This document shows, piece after piece, positions 41,387 to 50,775 of a stretch of 64,000 nucleotides of DNA; position 1 is the stretch's first letter, and the number at the start of each line of letters is the position of its first letter. A program made the translations under genes and the position numbers. Source of the stretch: Aeromonas encheleia (GTDB lineage Bacteria > Pseudomonadota > Gammaproteobacteria > Enterobacterales > Aeromonadaceae). The notes under the pieces were generated by a model that was not told where the DNA came from, made no database searches, and saw only the letters and a list, made by a program, of their open reading frames with translations. The stretch is taken from the NCBI RefSeq assembly GCF_900637545.1, contig NZ_LR134376.1, forward strand, positions 2,871,001 to 2,935,000. The letters run 5' to 3'.

Positions 41387-43213
41387 ATGGGCCGCTTCAT
41401 CCTCTGTGCCTCCCTGCTCTGGTTGAGCTGGCTCGGGCCGACCCCCGCCAAGGAGTGGCAGGCCAACCTCAGGCCGGTGATCCGCATCGGTGTCATCGCC
41501 TTCGATCAGCCCGGCTCCGAGAAGGCCCGCTGGCAACCGACGGTGGACTACCTCAATCGACGCCTGCCGCAGTATCAGTTTCTGCTGGTGAGCGGGGACG
41601 TGCGCAGCCTCAACCAACTCGTCGCCTCCGCCACCCTGGACTTCGTCATCAGCAATGGCCTCAAGTTTCTCGACTATCAGCGTCAGCATGATGCGGTACG
41701 CCTCCTGAGCCTCAGCCCCCTGCGGGGCACGGCCGAGCAAGCGGTCGGCTCGACCCTCATCGGCCGCGCCGACGCGCCTCCCGTCGGCGACTGGCAGGCG
41801 CTGCGACACAGGCGCATCGTCGCCACCAGCCCGGAGGCCTTCGGCGGCTTTCAGATCATGCAGGGGCTCTGGCTCAGGGCCGGGCTCCATCCCGAGGAGG
41901 CCTTCCCCAACCTGGTCTTCGCCGGCTTGCCACAGGAGGATCTGCTGCGCCACCTGGCGGAGGGGCGCGCCGAGGTGGCGATACTGCCGACCTGCATCCT
42001 GGAGCAAGCCATCGCCCAGGGCCGTTATGACGCCAATCAATTCGTCGTCATCATGCCGCAACCCCAATCCGTGCTCCCCTGCCAGAGTTCGACCCCGCTC
42101 TATCCCACCCTGAGCCTGGCCAAGATGGCCCACGTCAACGAGGGCTTCGCCCGGGATCTGGCCAAGGTGCTGCTGGAGATCCCCACCGACTCGGCCGCCG
42201 CCCGGGCTGGCCACTATCGGCACTGGACGGTACCGGTCAAGGATGCGGCCGTCATTGCCCTGCAACAGCAGCTGGACGCCGCCAACGCGCAACCATTGGT
42301 GGTGCAGGTCTGGTATCAATATCGCGGCTGGCTGCTGATCGCCCTGGGGGGGCTGCTGCTGCTGGGGGGTTATCACCTGAGGGTCAAGTACCTCATCCAG
42401 CTGCGCACCCGCCAGCTCAAGGAGAGCAACGCGCGGCTGACCCGGGCGCTGACCGACAATCGCCTCGCCGCCGAGCGCCTGAACCAGCAGCAGAGCCAGC
42501 TCTTCTCGGCGCAGCGGGTGCTGCTGTCCGGCGAACTGGCGGCCGGGATGGCCCACGAGCTGAACCAGCCGTTGATGGCCCTCAACAACTATCTGGCGGG
42601 CTGTCGGCTGCGTCTGGCGGCGGTACCGCCGGCGCTGGCCGACGTCGAGCAAGGGCTAGACCTGGCCCTCGCCCAGGTGAGCCAGGCCAAGGGGATCATC
42701 GCCCGGCTGCGCGACTTCATGCGCAAGGGTGAGGTGCAGGATCGCCTGATCTCCCTCGACGAGTTGCTGCGCGGTACCCTGCCACTCTTCCACGACCAGT
42801 TCGTGCGTCAGCGCATCAGCCTGCACCTGCCACAGGGGGAACCCGTCCATCTGTGGATCGACCCTACCCTGATGCAGCAGGTGCTGGTCAATCTGCTCTG
42901 CAACGCCAGCGAGGCGGTGGCGCTCAACCCCGACACCCAACCGCCATCCATCGCCATCCGCCAGAGGATCGAGGCCAATCGGGTGATCATCAGCATTCAT
43001 GACAACGGCACAGGCATGACAGAGGCGCAGCGGGCCCATCTCTTCGTGCCGTTTCACACCAGCAAGAAAGAGGGGCTGGGCCTCGGCCTTGTCATCTGCA
43101 AGCGGATCATCGAGTCCTATCGGGGCACCATTTGGGCGGAAGCGGTGCCGCAGGGGGCGGTGATCGCCTTCTCGCTACCGCTCCAGCCACTGGAAGAAGG
43201 AGAACAGGAATGA
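41387..43213 (+). CDS. Sensor histidine kinase, TtrS-like (PhnD-type periplasmic sensor)
   Basis: 608 residues from ATG 41387 (AGGAG ten bases upstream; ATG 41360 also in frame). Signal peptide, then a PhnD/ABC phosphonate-binding-like sensor (IRIGVIAFDQPGSEKARWQPTVDYLNRRLP), a membrane helix near 308-325, coiled coil, and a kinase with H-box AAGMAHELNQPLMAL (His about 389) and N/G boxes NLLCNASEAV, DNGTGM, GLGLGL. The layout is that of tetrathionate sensor TtrS. Divergent from the reductase operon, which it probably controls. Confidence 0.9.
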   Translation: MGRFILCASLLWLSWLGPTPAKEWQANLRPVIRIGVIAFDQPGSEKARWQPTVDYLNRRLPQYQFLLVSGDVRSLNQLVASATLDFVISNGLKFLDYQRQHDAVRLLSLSPLRGTAEQAVGSTLIGRADAPPVGDWQALRHRRIVATSPEAFGGFQIMQGLWLRAGLHPEEAFPNLVFAGLPQEDLLRHLAEGRAEVAILPTCILEQAIAQGRYDANQFVVIMPQPQSVLPCQSSTPLYPTLSLAKMAHVNEGFARDLAKVLLEIPTDSAAARAGHYRHWTVPVKDAAVIALQQQLDAANAQPLVVQVWYQYRGWLLIALGGLLLLGGYHLRVKYLIQLRTRQLKESNARLTRALTDNRLAAERLNQQQSQLFSAQRVLLSGELAAGMAHELNQPLMALNNYLAGCRLRLAAVPPALADVEQGLDLALAQVSQAKGIIARLRDFMRKGEVQDRLISLDELLRGTLPLFHDQFVRQRISLHLPQGEPVHLWIDPTLMQQVLVNLLCNASEAVALNPDTQPPSIAIRQRIEANRVIISIHDNGTGMTEAQRAHLFVPFHTSKKEGLGLGLVICKRIIESYRGTIWAEAVPQGAVIAFSLPLQPLEEGEQE

Positions 43214-43860
43214 AGGATAACGTCTATCTGGTCGACGATGATCCCGCCGTGCGGGCGTCGTTGGGCTGGCTGCTGGAGGCGGTGCAAATCAGGCTGCAGG
43301 GCTACGACGGGGCCCGCAGCTTCCTGGCCGAGGTCGATCTGAACCAGCCTGGCTGCCTGATCCTCGATCTCTGCATGCCGGGGATGAGCGGCGGTGAGCT
43401 GCAGGAGGCGCTGAACCGGCTCCCGAATACCCTTGCCATCGTCTTCCTCACCGGTGAGGCGGATGTCGCCACGACGGTCAGCCTCTTCAAGCAGGGCGCC
43501 TTCGACTTGCTGGAGAAGCCGGTGGATTCGGCGGTGCTGCTGGCGGCGATCGGCCGCGCCTGCGCCCACAGCCGCGCGGCACATGAGCGTCAGCTCGCCC
43601 GCCAGGTGCTGCAGGCACGGCTCGAGCGGCTGTCGCCACGGGAGCGGGAGATCATGGGACTGGTACAGGAGGGCATGCAGAACAAGCAGATAGCGGATCG
43701 GCTCTGCATCGCCCTGCGCACCGCAGAGATCCACCGCCACAACATGATGAAGAAGATGGGTTGTACGACCCCGTTACAGTTGGTACAGCTGCTGACGGAG
43801 GCTCAGTTTCGTTATCCGGCTCGGACAGCGATGGCTCTGGACATCCCAACCCCTGTCTGA
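43210..43860 (+). CDS. FixJ/TtrR-type response regulator
   Basis: 216 residues, overlapping the kinase by 4 bp. Receiver with DDD near 9-11, Asp54 (LILDLCMPG), FLTGEAD and LEKP; LuxR-type helix-turn-helix (LSPREREIMGLVQEGMQNKQIADRLCIALRTAEIHRHNMMKKM). Partner of the upstream sensor. Confidence 0.93.
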   Translation: MKDNVYLVDDDPAVRASLGWLLEAVQIRLQGYDGARSFLAEVDLNQPGCLILDLCMPGMSGGELQEALNRLPNTLAIVFLTGEADVATTVSLFKQGAFDLLEKPVDSAVLLAAIGRACAHSRAAHERQLARQVLQARLERLSPREREIMGLVQEGMQNKQIADRLCIALRTAEIHRHNMMKKMGCTTPLQLVQLLTEAQFRYPARTAMALDIPTPV

Positions 43861-43870
43861 GCGACAATAG

Positions 43871-43898
43871 AAAAACGGCGCCTCTTGGCGCCGTTTTT
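43871..43898. terminator. Bidirectional terminator between the regulator gene and kdsB
   Basis: AAAAACGGCGCC/GGCGCCGTTTTT stem with TCTT loop; serves both convergent transcripts. Confidence 0.92.
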
Positions 43899-43918
43899 CT
43901 CGGATGGGCACTCCGACC

Positions 43919-44680
43919 TCAAAGGGCCAGCAGCGCACGCACCTTGTCCAGATCGCGCTGGGTATCCACCCCGACCGGGGGAGCTTCCAGCGCCTGGGCC
44001 ACGTGGATCTTCTCCCCGTACCAGAGCACCCGCAGCTGCTCCAGCGCCTCGATCTGCTCGAGCTGGCTCGGCGCCCAGTCCACATAGCGCTGGATGAAAC
44101 CGGCGCGATAGGCGTAGATGCCGATGTGGCGCTGGTAATGTGCCCCAATCTGCTCCTGACTCTGGGCGAAGCGATCCCTGTCCCAGGGGATGCTGGCGCG
44201 GCTGAAGTAGAGGGCGTAGCCATCCTTGTCTGTCACCACCTTGACCGCGTTGGGGTTGAACGCCTCTTCGGCATCCACGATGGGCACGGACAGGGTGGCC
44301 ATGGGCGCACTCGCGCCGGCCAGATTGTCAGCCACCTGGCGGATGATGGCGGGCGGAATGAGCGGCTCATCCCCCTGCACGTTGACAACGATGGTCTCGG
44401 CGGTGAAGCCGTAGTGACGGCACACCTCGGCGAGGCGCTCGGTGCCGGACTGATGATCGGCCGAGGTCATGCACAGCTCGACGCCGGCCTGCTCTGCAAA
44501 CGGCGCCAGCGCGCTGCGCACCCGCTCGTCATCGATGGCGACTATCACCCGCTCGGCACCGGACTGCAGGGCCTTTTCCACCACGTGCTGCACCATGGGC
44601 TTGCCATGGATGTCCGCCAGCGGCTTGCCCGGCAACCGGGTAGAGGCGTAACGGGCCGGAATGACGACGACGAAACTCAT
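43919..44680 (-). CDS. kdsB: 3-deoxy-manno-octulosonate cytidylyltransferase
   Basis: 253 residues. N-terminal nucleotidyltransferase motif [26 protein letters not shown], then [10 protein letters not shown] and the metal-site region. Activates Kdo with CMP for lipopolysaccharide core. Overlaps ycaR by 4 bp; last gene of the msbA-lpxK-ycaR-kdsB set. Confidence 0.97.
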   Translation of the reverse strand: MSFVVVIPARYASTRLPGKPLADIHGKPMVQHVVEKALQSGAERVIVAIDDERVRSALAPFAEQAGVELCMTSADHQSGTERLAEVCRHYGFTAETIVVNVQGDEPLIPPAIIRQVADNLAGASAPMATLSVPIVDAEEAFNPNAVKVVTDKDGYALYFSRASIPWDRDRFAQSQEQIGAHYQRHIGIYAYRAGFIQRYVDWAPSQLEQIEALEQLRVLWYGEKIHVAQALEAPPVGVDTQRDLDKVRALLAL

Positions 44681-44865
44681 GGCTTCAGCTCTTCCAGGGG
44701 CAGATGGCGGGCCCGGTTCTCCAGCAGGACGGGGATCCCCTCCTCCAGCGGATAGGCCAGTCTGTCGAAGCGGCAGATCAGCTCGTGAGCTGCCTTATCG
44801 TAGTGCAGCTTCCCCTTGCAAACCGGGCAGGCGATGATGTCGAGCAATTTAATATCCAGTGCCAA
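44677..44865 (-). CDS. ycaR: Trm112-like small zinc-ribbon protein YcaR
   Basis: 62 residues starting with TTG at 44865 (protein [19 protein letters not shown] after the initiator), with AAGGAG seven bases upstream; no in-frame ATG fits. Single CPVC half of a zinc ribbon, as in YcaR/UPF0434. Conserved neighbour of kdsB. The initiation region is repeated upstream. Confidence 0.9.
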   Translation of the reverse strand: MALDIKLLDIIACPVCKGKLHYDKAAHELICRFDRLAYPLEEGIPVLLENRARHLPLEELKP

Positions 44866-45042
44866 AATGAGACTCCTTCGACAATTTCGAGCAATTTGAT
44901 ACCAGCATCCAGAGCCACAACGCGGCTCCTTCAACGACTTCGAGCCATTCAATATTCAGCGCCACAGCGCGGCGCCTTCAACATATCTCGATCAATTTGA
45001 TATTCAGCATCCGGCGCCACAAGCAGGCGCCTTCAGCGCAGT
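44837..45042 (-). repeat. Degenerate tandem repeat of the ycaR initiation region
   Basis: About four units of 47-55 bp on the minus strand, each beginning GAAGG(A/C)G, then a TTGTGGC- or TTTTGGC-type start, then a stretch like CTGGATATTAAATTGCTCGA. The unit nearest kdsB is the working ycaR start; the three upstream are diverged. The remaining 45043-45075 holds nothing recognised. Confidence 0.8.
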
Positions 45043-45075
45043 CGTACCGGCGCGCAGGCCGGGCAATGCGATGTC

Positions 45076-46062
45076 TTATTCTCCCGCGCCGGGGCGAGCC
45101 GTCTTCAGGGAGTGCAACAGGCTGTCGAGCAAGGAGGCCGGCAACTCGGCGCTGACCGGCAGATACCACCAACTATCCGGCGCAAAGGCCCGACACTTGA
45201 CCGCGTCTTTCTCGGTCATCAGCAGGGGACGCTGGTCAAAGCGGGCCAGCAGCTCCTCGGGATCGAACGCCTGGTGATCCGCATAGCCCACGCTCTGCCG
45301 CAACTCGTAGCCCAGCGCGGCCAGGGTCGCGAAGAAACGGGGGGGATGACCGATCCCCGCCAGGGCATCGATCACCGGGGGCAAGGGCTCGGTGGCGGGC
45401 GCATCATCCCGCACCCGACGCGGCGTCCCGGCCACCAGCTGCATGGCGTATTCGCCCCTGGCGGGGGTACCGCCGTTGCAGATGATGGCATCGACCCGCT
45501 TCAGGCGGGTCATGGGTTCGCGCAGCGGCCCCATGGGCAGCAGGCAGCCATTGCCGAAGCGGCGCACGCCGTCCACCACCACCAGCTCTAGATCCCGGGC
45601 CAGGGCATAGTGCTGCAGGCCGTCGTCGGTGATGATGATGTCCACCTCACCGCTCTGCTCCAGCAGCCGCACCGCATCGCTGCGCTTGGGGGCCACCACC
45701 ACCGGGCAGCCACAACGCCTGGCGATGAGCACGGGCTCGTCCCCTGCCTCGGCGGTGGTGCTGGCGGCGCCCAGCCGATAAGGATAATGGGGGGCCTTGC
45801 CGCCATAACCGCGGCTGACCACCCCGGGGCGCAGGCCACGGGCCTGCAACTGCTCCACCAGCCAGACCACCACCGGGGTCTTGCCGTTGCCCCCCACCGA
45901 GAGATTGCCCACCACGATCACCGGCAGGCTGGCCCGATGGCTTTTGAGCCAACCGCGCCGATAGGCGACGCGGCGCGCACCGCTGATGATGGCAAACAGC
46001 AGGGCGAAGGGGGCCAGCAGCCAGCGCCAGCCGCTTCGCCCATACCAGAGCCGATCCAGCAT
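45076..46062 (-). CDS. lpxK: Tetraacyldisaccharide 4'-kinase
   Basis: 328 residues. Walker A GNLSVGGNGKTP near 52-63, N-terminal membrane segment, and DDGLQHYAL. Phosphorylates lipid A disaccharide at the inner membrane. Its start overlaps the stop of msbA by one base. Confidence 0.97.
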   Translation of the reverse strand: MLDRLWYGRSGWRWLLAPFALLFAIISGARRVAYRRGWLKSHRASLPVIVVGNLSVGGNGKTPVVVWLVEQLQARGLRPGVVSRGYGGKAPHYPYRLGAASTTAEAGDEPVLIARRCGCPVVVAPKRSDAVRLLEQSGEVDIIITDDGLQHYALARDLELVVVDGVRRFGNGCLLPMGPLREPMTRLKRVDAIICNGGTPARGEYAMQLVAGTPRRVRDDAPATEPLPPVIDALAGIGHPPRFFATLAALGYELRQSVGYADHQAFDPEELLARFDQRPLLMTEKDAVKCRAFAPDSWWYLPVSAELPASLLDSLLHSLKTARPGAGE

Positions 46063-47831
46063 TATCCCTTGTTACCCACAGAAACGTTACCGAACTGGAT
46101 GGCGCGCAGCTGGGCATAGGTACCCTGCTGGGCCATCAGGGCGGCATGGTTGCCACGCTCGACGATATGGCCCTCGTCGATCACCAGGATCTCGTCCGCC
46201 TTCTCTATGGTGGAGAGGCGGTGGGCGATGACCAGCGAGGTGCGCGCCTTGCACAGCTCATCGATGGCCGCCTGGATGTGGCGCTCGGATTCGGTATCCA
46301 GCGCCGAGGTGGCTTCATCCAGCAGCAACACAGGGGCATCGCGCAGCAGGGCGCGGGCGATGGCGATGCGCTGACGCTGGCCGCCGGAGAGGGAGGCCCC
46401 GTTCTCGCCGACCACGGTGTCATAGCCTTGGGGCATCTTGCTGACGAACTCGTCGGCATGGGCGATGCGGGCCGCCTGCAGGATCTCTTCCTGGCTGTAG
46501 CGATCCTCCGCCGCATAGGCGATGTTGTTGGCCACCGAATCGTTGAACAGATGCACATGCTGGGAGACCAGGGCGTACTGCTTGCGCAGCTCGCTCAGGC
46601 GATATTCGCGGATGTTGACGCCGTCCAGCAGGATCTCGCCCTGCTCGATGTCGTAGAAGCGGGTCAGCAGGCTGGCGATGGTGCTCTTGCCTGAGCCGGA
46701 GCGACCCACCAGGGCCACGGACTTGCCCGCCTCCACCTTGAAGCTGATGTTGTGCAGCGCCGGGGTGTCTTTGGTCGGGTAGGTGAAGGTGACGTTGCGG
46801 AACTCGATCTCGCCACGGGCCCGCTCCAGGGTGCGGGTGCCGGTGTCCTCTTCCGGGGTGGAGTCGAGCAGGCCGAACAGGCTCTGGCAGGCGGTGATGC
46901 CGCGCTGGAACTGGTTGTTCACGTCGGTCAGGCTCTTGAGCGGCTTGAGCAGCATCATCATGGAGGTGACCATGACGGTGAAGGTACCCGCGGTCAGGGT
47001 CGCCTTGACGCTGTCGATGGTGGCCACGTAGAGGAACACGGCCAGCGCGACCGAGGCCACCATCTGCACTATGGGGCTGCCGATGGCGTCCGCCGCCACC
47101 ATCTTCATGGTCTGCTGACGCATCCGGTTGCTGACCTGGAAGAAGCGCTTGTCTTCCACCTGTTGGCCACCGAACATCAGCACCTCTTTATGACCCTTGA
47201 GCATCTGCTCGGTCGAGGTGGTGATGTCACCCACCGCCTGCTGGATGTGGCGGCTGATCTTGCGAAAACGGCGGCTGATGAGGCCAATCAGCACCCCCAC
47301 CACCGGGCCGACCACCAGGAAGATCACCGACAACTGCCAGGAGTGCCAGAACATCAGGCCGAGCAGACCGACCACGGTCGCCCCTTCCCGCACCAGGGAG
47401 ACCAGAGTCGAGCTGGCGGCGGAGGAGACCTGACCGGCGTCGTAGGTCACCTTGGAGAGCAGGTTGCCGGTGTTTTGGCGATCGAAGAAACTCATGGGCA
47501 TGGCCATCAGGTGGCTGAACACCTGCTGCTGCAGCCGCATCACCACATGGTTGCCGACCCAGGCCATGCAGTAGTTGGAGAGGAAGGCGGCGCAGCCACG
47601 CAGGGCCACGATGCCGAGCACGAAGAAGGGCATCCATTTCAGCACTGTGCTGTCGTTGCCGTTCAGCCCCTGATCGATCAGCGGCTTGATGGAATAGACG
47701 AAGGTGGTATCCACGGCCGCATAGCCCAGCATGCCGATGATGCCGCCGACCAGTCCCAGCTTGCGATCCCGGACATAACCGAGCAGGCGCTTGAAGACGG
47801 GCCAGCTCTCTTGTGAGGTTTCTTGTTGCAT
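46062..47831 (-). CDS. msbA: Lipid A export ATP-binding/permease MsbA
   Basis: 589 residues. Six-helix ABC exporter domain in the first about 320 residues; ATPase with Walker A VGRSGSGKST, signature LSGGQRQRIAIARALL and Walker B VLLLDEATSALD. Flips lipid A-core to the periplasmic face. Operon with lpxK, ycaR, kdsB. Confidence 0.97.
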   Translation of the reverse strand: MQQETSQESWPVFKRLLGYVRDRKLGLVGGIIGMLGYAAVDTTFVYSIKPLIDQGLNGNDSTVLKWMPFFVLGIVALRGCAAFLSNYCMAWVGNHVVMRLQQQVFSHLMAMPMSFFDRQNTGNLLSKVTYDAGQVSSAASSTLVSLVREGATVVGLLGLMFWHSWQLSVIFLVVGPVVGVLIGLISRRFRKISRHIQQAVGDITTSTEQMLKGHKEVLMFGGQQVEDKRFFQVSNRMRQQTMKMVAADAIGSPIVQMVASVALAVFLYVATIDSVKATLTAGTFTVMVTSMMMLLKPLKSLTDVNNQFQRGITACQSLFGLLDSTPEEDTGTRTLERARGEIEFRNVTFTYPTKDTPALHNISFKVEAGKSVALVGRSGSGKSTIASLLTRFYDIEQGEILLDGVNIREYRLSELRKQYALVSQHVHLFNDSVANNIAYAAEDRYSQEEILQAARIAHADEFVSKMPQGYDTVVGENGASLSGGQRQRIAIARALLRDAPVLLLDEATSALDTESERHIQAAIDELCKARTSLVIAHRLSTIEKADEILVIDEGHIVERGNHAALMAQQGTYAQLRAIQFGNVSVGNKG

Positions 47832-47845
47832 GAAAAGCCGTTAAT

Positions 47846-47962
47846 AAGGGAAATGACGGGCTATTCTAGCCAAAGCTTGGGTTTCCACCAAGCGTTGCCA
47901 TCTCCCTCGCCCCCGCCTCAAAGGGAAATGACGGATTATTACCCAGGCCAAAGCCTGTCCCC
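47846..47962 (-). repeat. Direct repeat upstream of msbA
   Basis: AAGGGAAATGACGG followed about 13 bases on by CCAAAGC occurs at 47848 and again at 47921 (offset about 73 bp). The copy nearest msbA contains a TAGAAT (minus strand) that could be its -10. The other 47832-48038 bases show no gene. Confidence 0.7.
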
Positions 47963-48038
47963 CCTCCGGCAGATACCCGACACCTGACGCCACCGGCTCA
48001 AAACTGAGCCATCTGGGTGAAGAGAAGGGAGCGACGGC

Positions 48039-50228
48039 TTATTGCCTCGGCCGCCACCAGGCGCCCCCACGCCGATACCAGGGCCCCTGCTCACGCTCGG
48101 CCCGGATCTCGAGCCCGGCGTCGCCCGCCTCGATCAAAATGGCCCCGTCCTGGCCGGTCACCCACTGCCTGGCGCGCGCATATCGCGCCACCACCTCGGG
48201 GCGGGGAAACTGCCACTGGTTCAGATAGCCCGCGCTGTGGACGACCAGATCCGGCTGCACCGCCGCCACGAAGCCCGGGGTCGAGGAGGTGCGGCTGCCA
48301 TGGTGTGGGCTCACCAACAGGGTGCTGGCGAGCCCCTCCCCCTCCAGCGCCAACAAACGGCGCTCCGCCTCCTTCTCTATATCGGCGGCGAGCAAGATGC
48401 TGTGCTGGCCGTCACTTATCTGCAGCACGCAGCCGTCGTTGTTGTGGCCGGCCCCCGGCCGCTCGGGCCAGAGCACCCTGAACGCCAGCCCCTGCCAGCG
48501 CCACTGCTGACCGCGCCGGCAGAGCTCGGTTGACCGATCGAACTGGAACGAGGAGAGCTCGCGGCGTACCGGCAGGGCCTGCAGTATGGCCCGTCGGTTG
48601 CCCGCATGGTCCCTGTCCTTGTGGCTGATGATGAGCGCATCCAGCACCCGCACCCCGAGCCGATCGAGCTGCGGCAAGATGACCGCATCGGCCATGTTGT
48701 AGCCGCCGGGATAGCGATCACCAGTGTCATAGAGAATGCCCCGCTCCCCGCGGGTGATGAGCACGGACAGGCCCTGCCCCACGTCCAGCACCCGCAGTTG
48801 CCAGGGGGTGGGGGCGGGCCAGGCCGCCAGCAGCAGGGCCGCCCCCACCGGGAGCAGCAAGGCGCGGCCACCCGGCCACTGCCAGCCCCCCCACAGCAGG
48901 AGCAACAGAACGCTGGCGGGCATCAACCAGCCGGGCACCGGCCACCAGAGCTGCAGATGGTCGGCCAGCAGGCCGAGCCCCCACAGCACCCCCTCCAGCC
49001 CCAGATTGGCCAGCCAGAACAGGCCGTGGGCCAGCGTGGTGGAGAGCGGCGCCAGCAGCACGCCGATCAGGGCGAGCGGGATGATCCCGACGCAGAACAG
49101 CGGTAGCGCCAGCAGATTGAGCAGCAGGGCCAGCGGCGCCATGCCCTCGAACAGCAGCAACTGCAGGGGCAGCAGGCCGAGCAGCAGCAGGCTCTGCAGG
49201 CGCACCAGGCCGGGGCGATCATCCAGCAGGCTGGCCAGCAGCAACAGCGCCACCGCCAGGAAGGAGAGCCAGAATCCGGCCGAATAGAGGGCGAGCGGAT
49301 CCCACAGCGCGATCACCACGAAGGCCCACAACCAGATGCGATGAGGGGGCCAGTCCCGCTTCAACCAGCGCAGCAGGCTCCACACCCCCACCATGATGAG
49401 CGCCCGCTCGGTCGCCACCGCGAATCCCGCCAGGGCGCTGTAAGTGGCGGCGAACAGCAGGGAGACAATAATGGCACCGCGCAACCCGAGCAGGCGGCCC
49501 AGCCACCAGCCGAGTACGGCCACCAGGGCGATATGCTGGCCCGAGATGGCGATGATGTGGGTCAGGCCGCTGCCGCGAAACAGTGTCCACTGCTCATCCG
49601 TGATACCGCTCTGTTCGCCAAAGCTGAGTGCCGCCAGCAAGGGGGCCTGACTCAGGCCCCGCCAGCCGGCGTCGGCCTCGGCCAACCAGCGCTCGCGCCA
49701 GCCCGGAGCCACGGCCTCTATCGCAATGATCCTGCGCAGATTGCCGGTCGCCGTGATCCCCTTGCCGAGCAGCAGTCGCCGCCCGTCCAGCCCCGCCTCG
49801 TTGGCGAGCCCGTGGGCGGGCTTGAGGGAGCTCACCAGGGTGATGAGGCTGCCGGCCGTCATGGGCGGCAGCGCCTGGTAGGCGTTGAGGCGAACGAGGG
49901 GTTCCGGGCTGAGGGGCCTGTCGTCCAGGGTCGAGACCCGCAGCAGCAGGCGGACAAATTTATCACCCTGAGACTCCGTACTTTGCACCCGTGCGGTTAT
50001 GATGTGGCTGGTCTGCACCTCCAGCCGCTCCAGCCAGGCCAACCGATACTGCAAGTTGCACTGCATCCAGAGCATGCCAAGCAATAGAAACAGCAGCCGC
50101 CAATGACGGCCATAGGCGAGCGGGATGGCGAGGGCCAGCAGCACGCCTCCCCATACCATCGAGGGTAACCAGGGCCAGAGCAGTGAGGAGCTTGCCCCCA
50201 GGGCAAACGACAACAGACGCAGATCCAT
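48039..50228 (-). CDS. comEC: DNA uptake channel protein ComEC/Rec2
   Basis: 729 residues from ATG 50228 (protein MDLRLLSFALGASSSLL); the frame is open further upstream but without a site. N-terminal DUF4131-like part, Competence domain with many membrane helices (GSGLTHIIAISGQHIALVAVLGWW), and a C-terminal metallo-beta-lactamase domain (VLDVGQGLSVLI, SHKDRDHAGN, SPHHGSRTSS). Imports single-stranded DNA in transformation. In Escherichia coli (ycaI) it also precedes msbA. Confidence 0.95.
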   Translation of the reverse strand: MDLRLLSFALGASSSLLWPWLPSMVWGGVLLALAIPLAYGRHWRLLFLLLGMLWMQCNLQYRLAWLERLEVQTSHIITARVQSTESQGDKFVRLLLRVSTLDDRPLSPEPLVRLNAYQALPPMTAGSLITLVSSLKPAHGLANEAGLDGRRLLLGKGITATGNLRRIIAIEAVAPGWRERWLAEADAGWRGLSQAPLLAALSFGEQSGITDEQWTLFRGSGLTHIIAISGQHIALVAVLGWWLGRLLGLRGAIIVSLLFAATYSALAGFAVATERALIMVGVWSLLRWLKRDWPPHRIWLWAFVVIALWDPLALYSAGFWLSFLAVALLLLASLLDDRPGLVRLQSLLLLGLLPLQLLLFEGMAPLALLLNLLALPLFCVGIIPLALIGVLLAPLSTTLAHGLFWLANLGLEGVLWGLGLLADHLQLWWPVPGWLMPASVLLLLLWGGWQWPGGRALLLPVGAALLLAAWPAPTPWQLRVLDVGQGLSVLITRGERGILYDTGDRYPGGYNMADAVILPQLDRLGVRVLDALIISHKDRDHAGNRRAILQALPVRRELSSFQFDRSTELCRRGQQWRWQGLAFRVLWPERPGAGHNNDGCVLQISDGQHSILLAADIEKEAERRLLALEGEGLASTLLVSPHHGSRTSSTPGFVAAVQPDLVVHSAGYLNQWQFPRPEVVARYARARQWVTGQDGAILIEAGDAGLEIRAEREQGPWYRRGGAWWRPRQ

Positions 50229-50256
50229 GGAGCAAGTATTTAGCAAGGTTTCAATC

Positions 50257-50775
50257 ATGCCCAAACGACTCATAAAACGCTGGCTGCCCGACCAGGAGAA
50301 GCTCAAGGAACACAAGCACTTGCGGCTGTTCGGCAAGTTGCTGCTCGATGCCAACCTCTGGCATCTCAATCGACGCTCCGCCGCGGGCGCCTTCGCGGTC
50401 GGCCTGTTCATGGCCTGGATCCCCCTCCCCTGCCAGATGCTGCTGGCGGCGGGGGGCGCCATCGCCTGCCGGGTCAACCTGCCACTCTCGGTGGCGCTGG
50501 TCTGGCTCTCCAACCCCTTCACCATGCCGCCGCTGTTTTACGGCGCCTATCTGGTCGGCTGCCAGTTGCTGGGCCAGCCCTCCCAGCACATCGACATCGA
50601 GTTCACCTGGCCGTGGCTGGTCTCGGTGTTTGAGACCCTGGCCCCGCCCCTGCTGCTGGGCTCCCTGGTGCTCGCCGTCCTGAGTTCGCTGATTGGCTAC
50701 GCCTTCATCCGCACCTTCTGGCGCATCAACACGGTGCGGCAATGGCAGCGGCGCAAGGTGGCCCGGGCATGCTGA
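50257..50775 (+). CDS. DUF2062 membrane protein 1
   Basis: 172 residues from ATG 50257, divergent from comEC with 28 bp between. DUF2062 core: SAAGAFAVGLFMAWIPLPCQMLLAAGGAIACRVNLPLSVALVWLSNPFTMPPLFYGAYLVG, then a second membrane helix pair near 130-150. Function unknown; widespread in Gram-negatives. Overlaps a second DUF2062 gene. Confidence 0.9.
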   Translation: MPKRLIKRWLPDQEKLKEHKHLRLFGKLLLDANLWHLNRRSAAGAFAVGLFMAWIPLPCQMLLAAGGAIACRVNLPLSVALVWLSNPFTMPPLFYGAYLVGCQLLGQPSQHIDIEFTWPWLVSVFETLAPPLLLGSLVLAVLSSLIGYAFIRTFWRINTVRQWQRRKVARAC

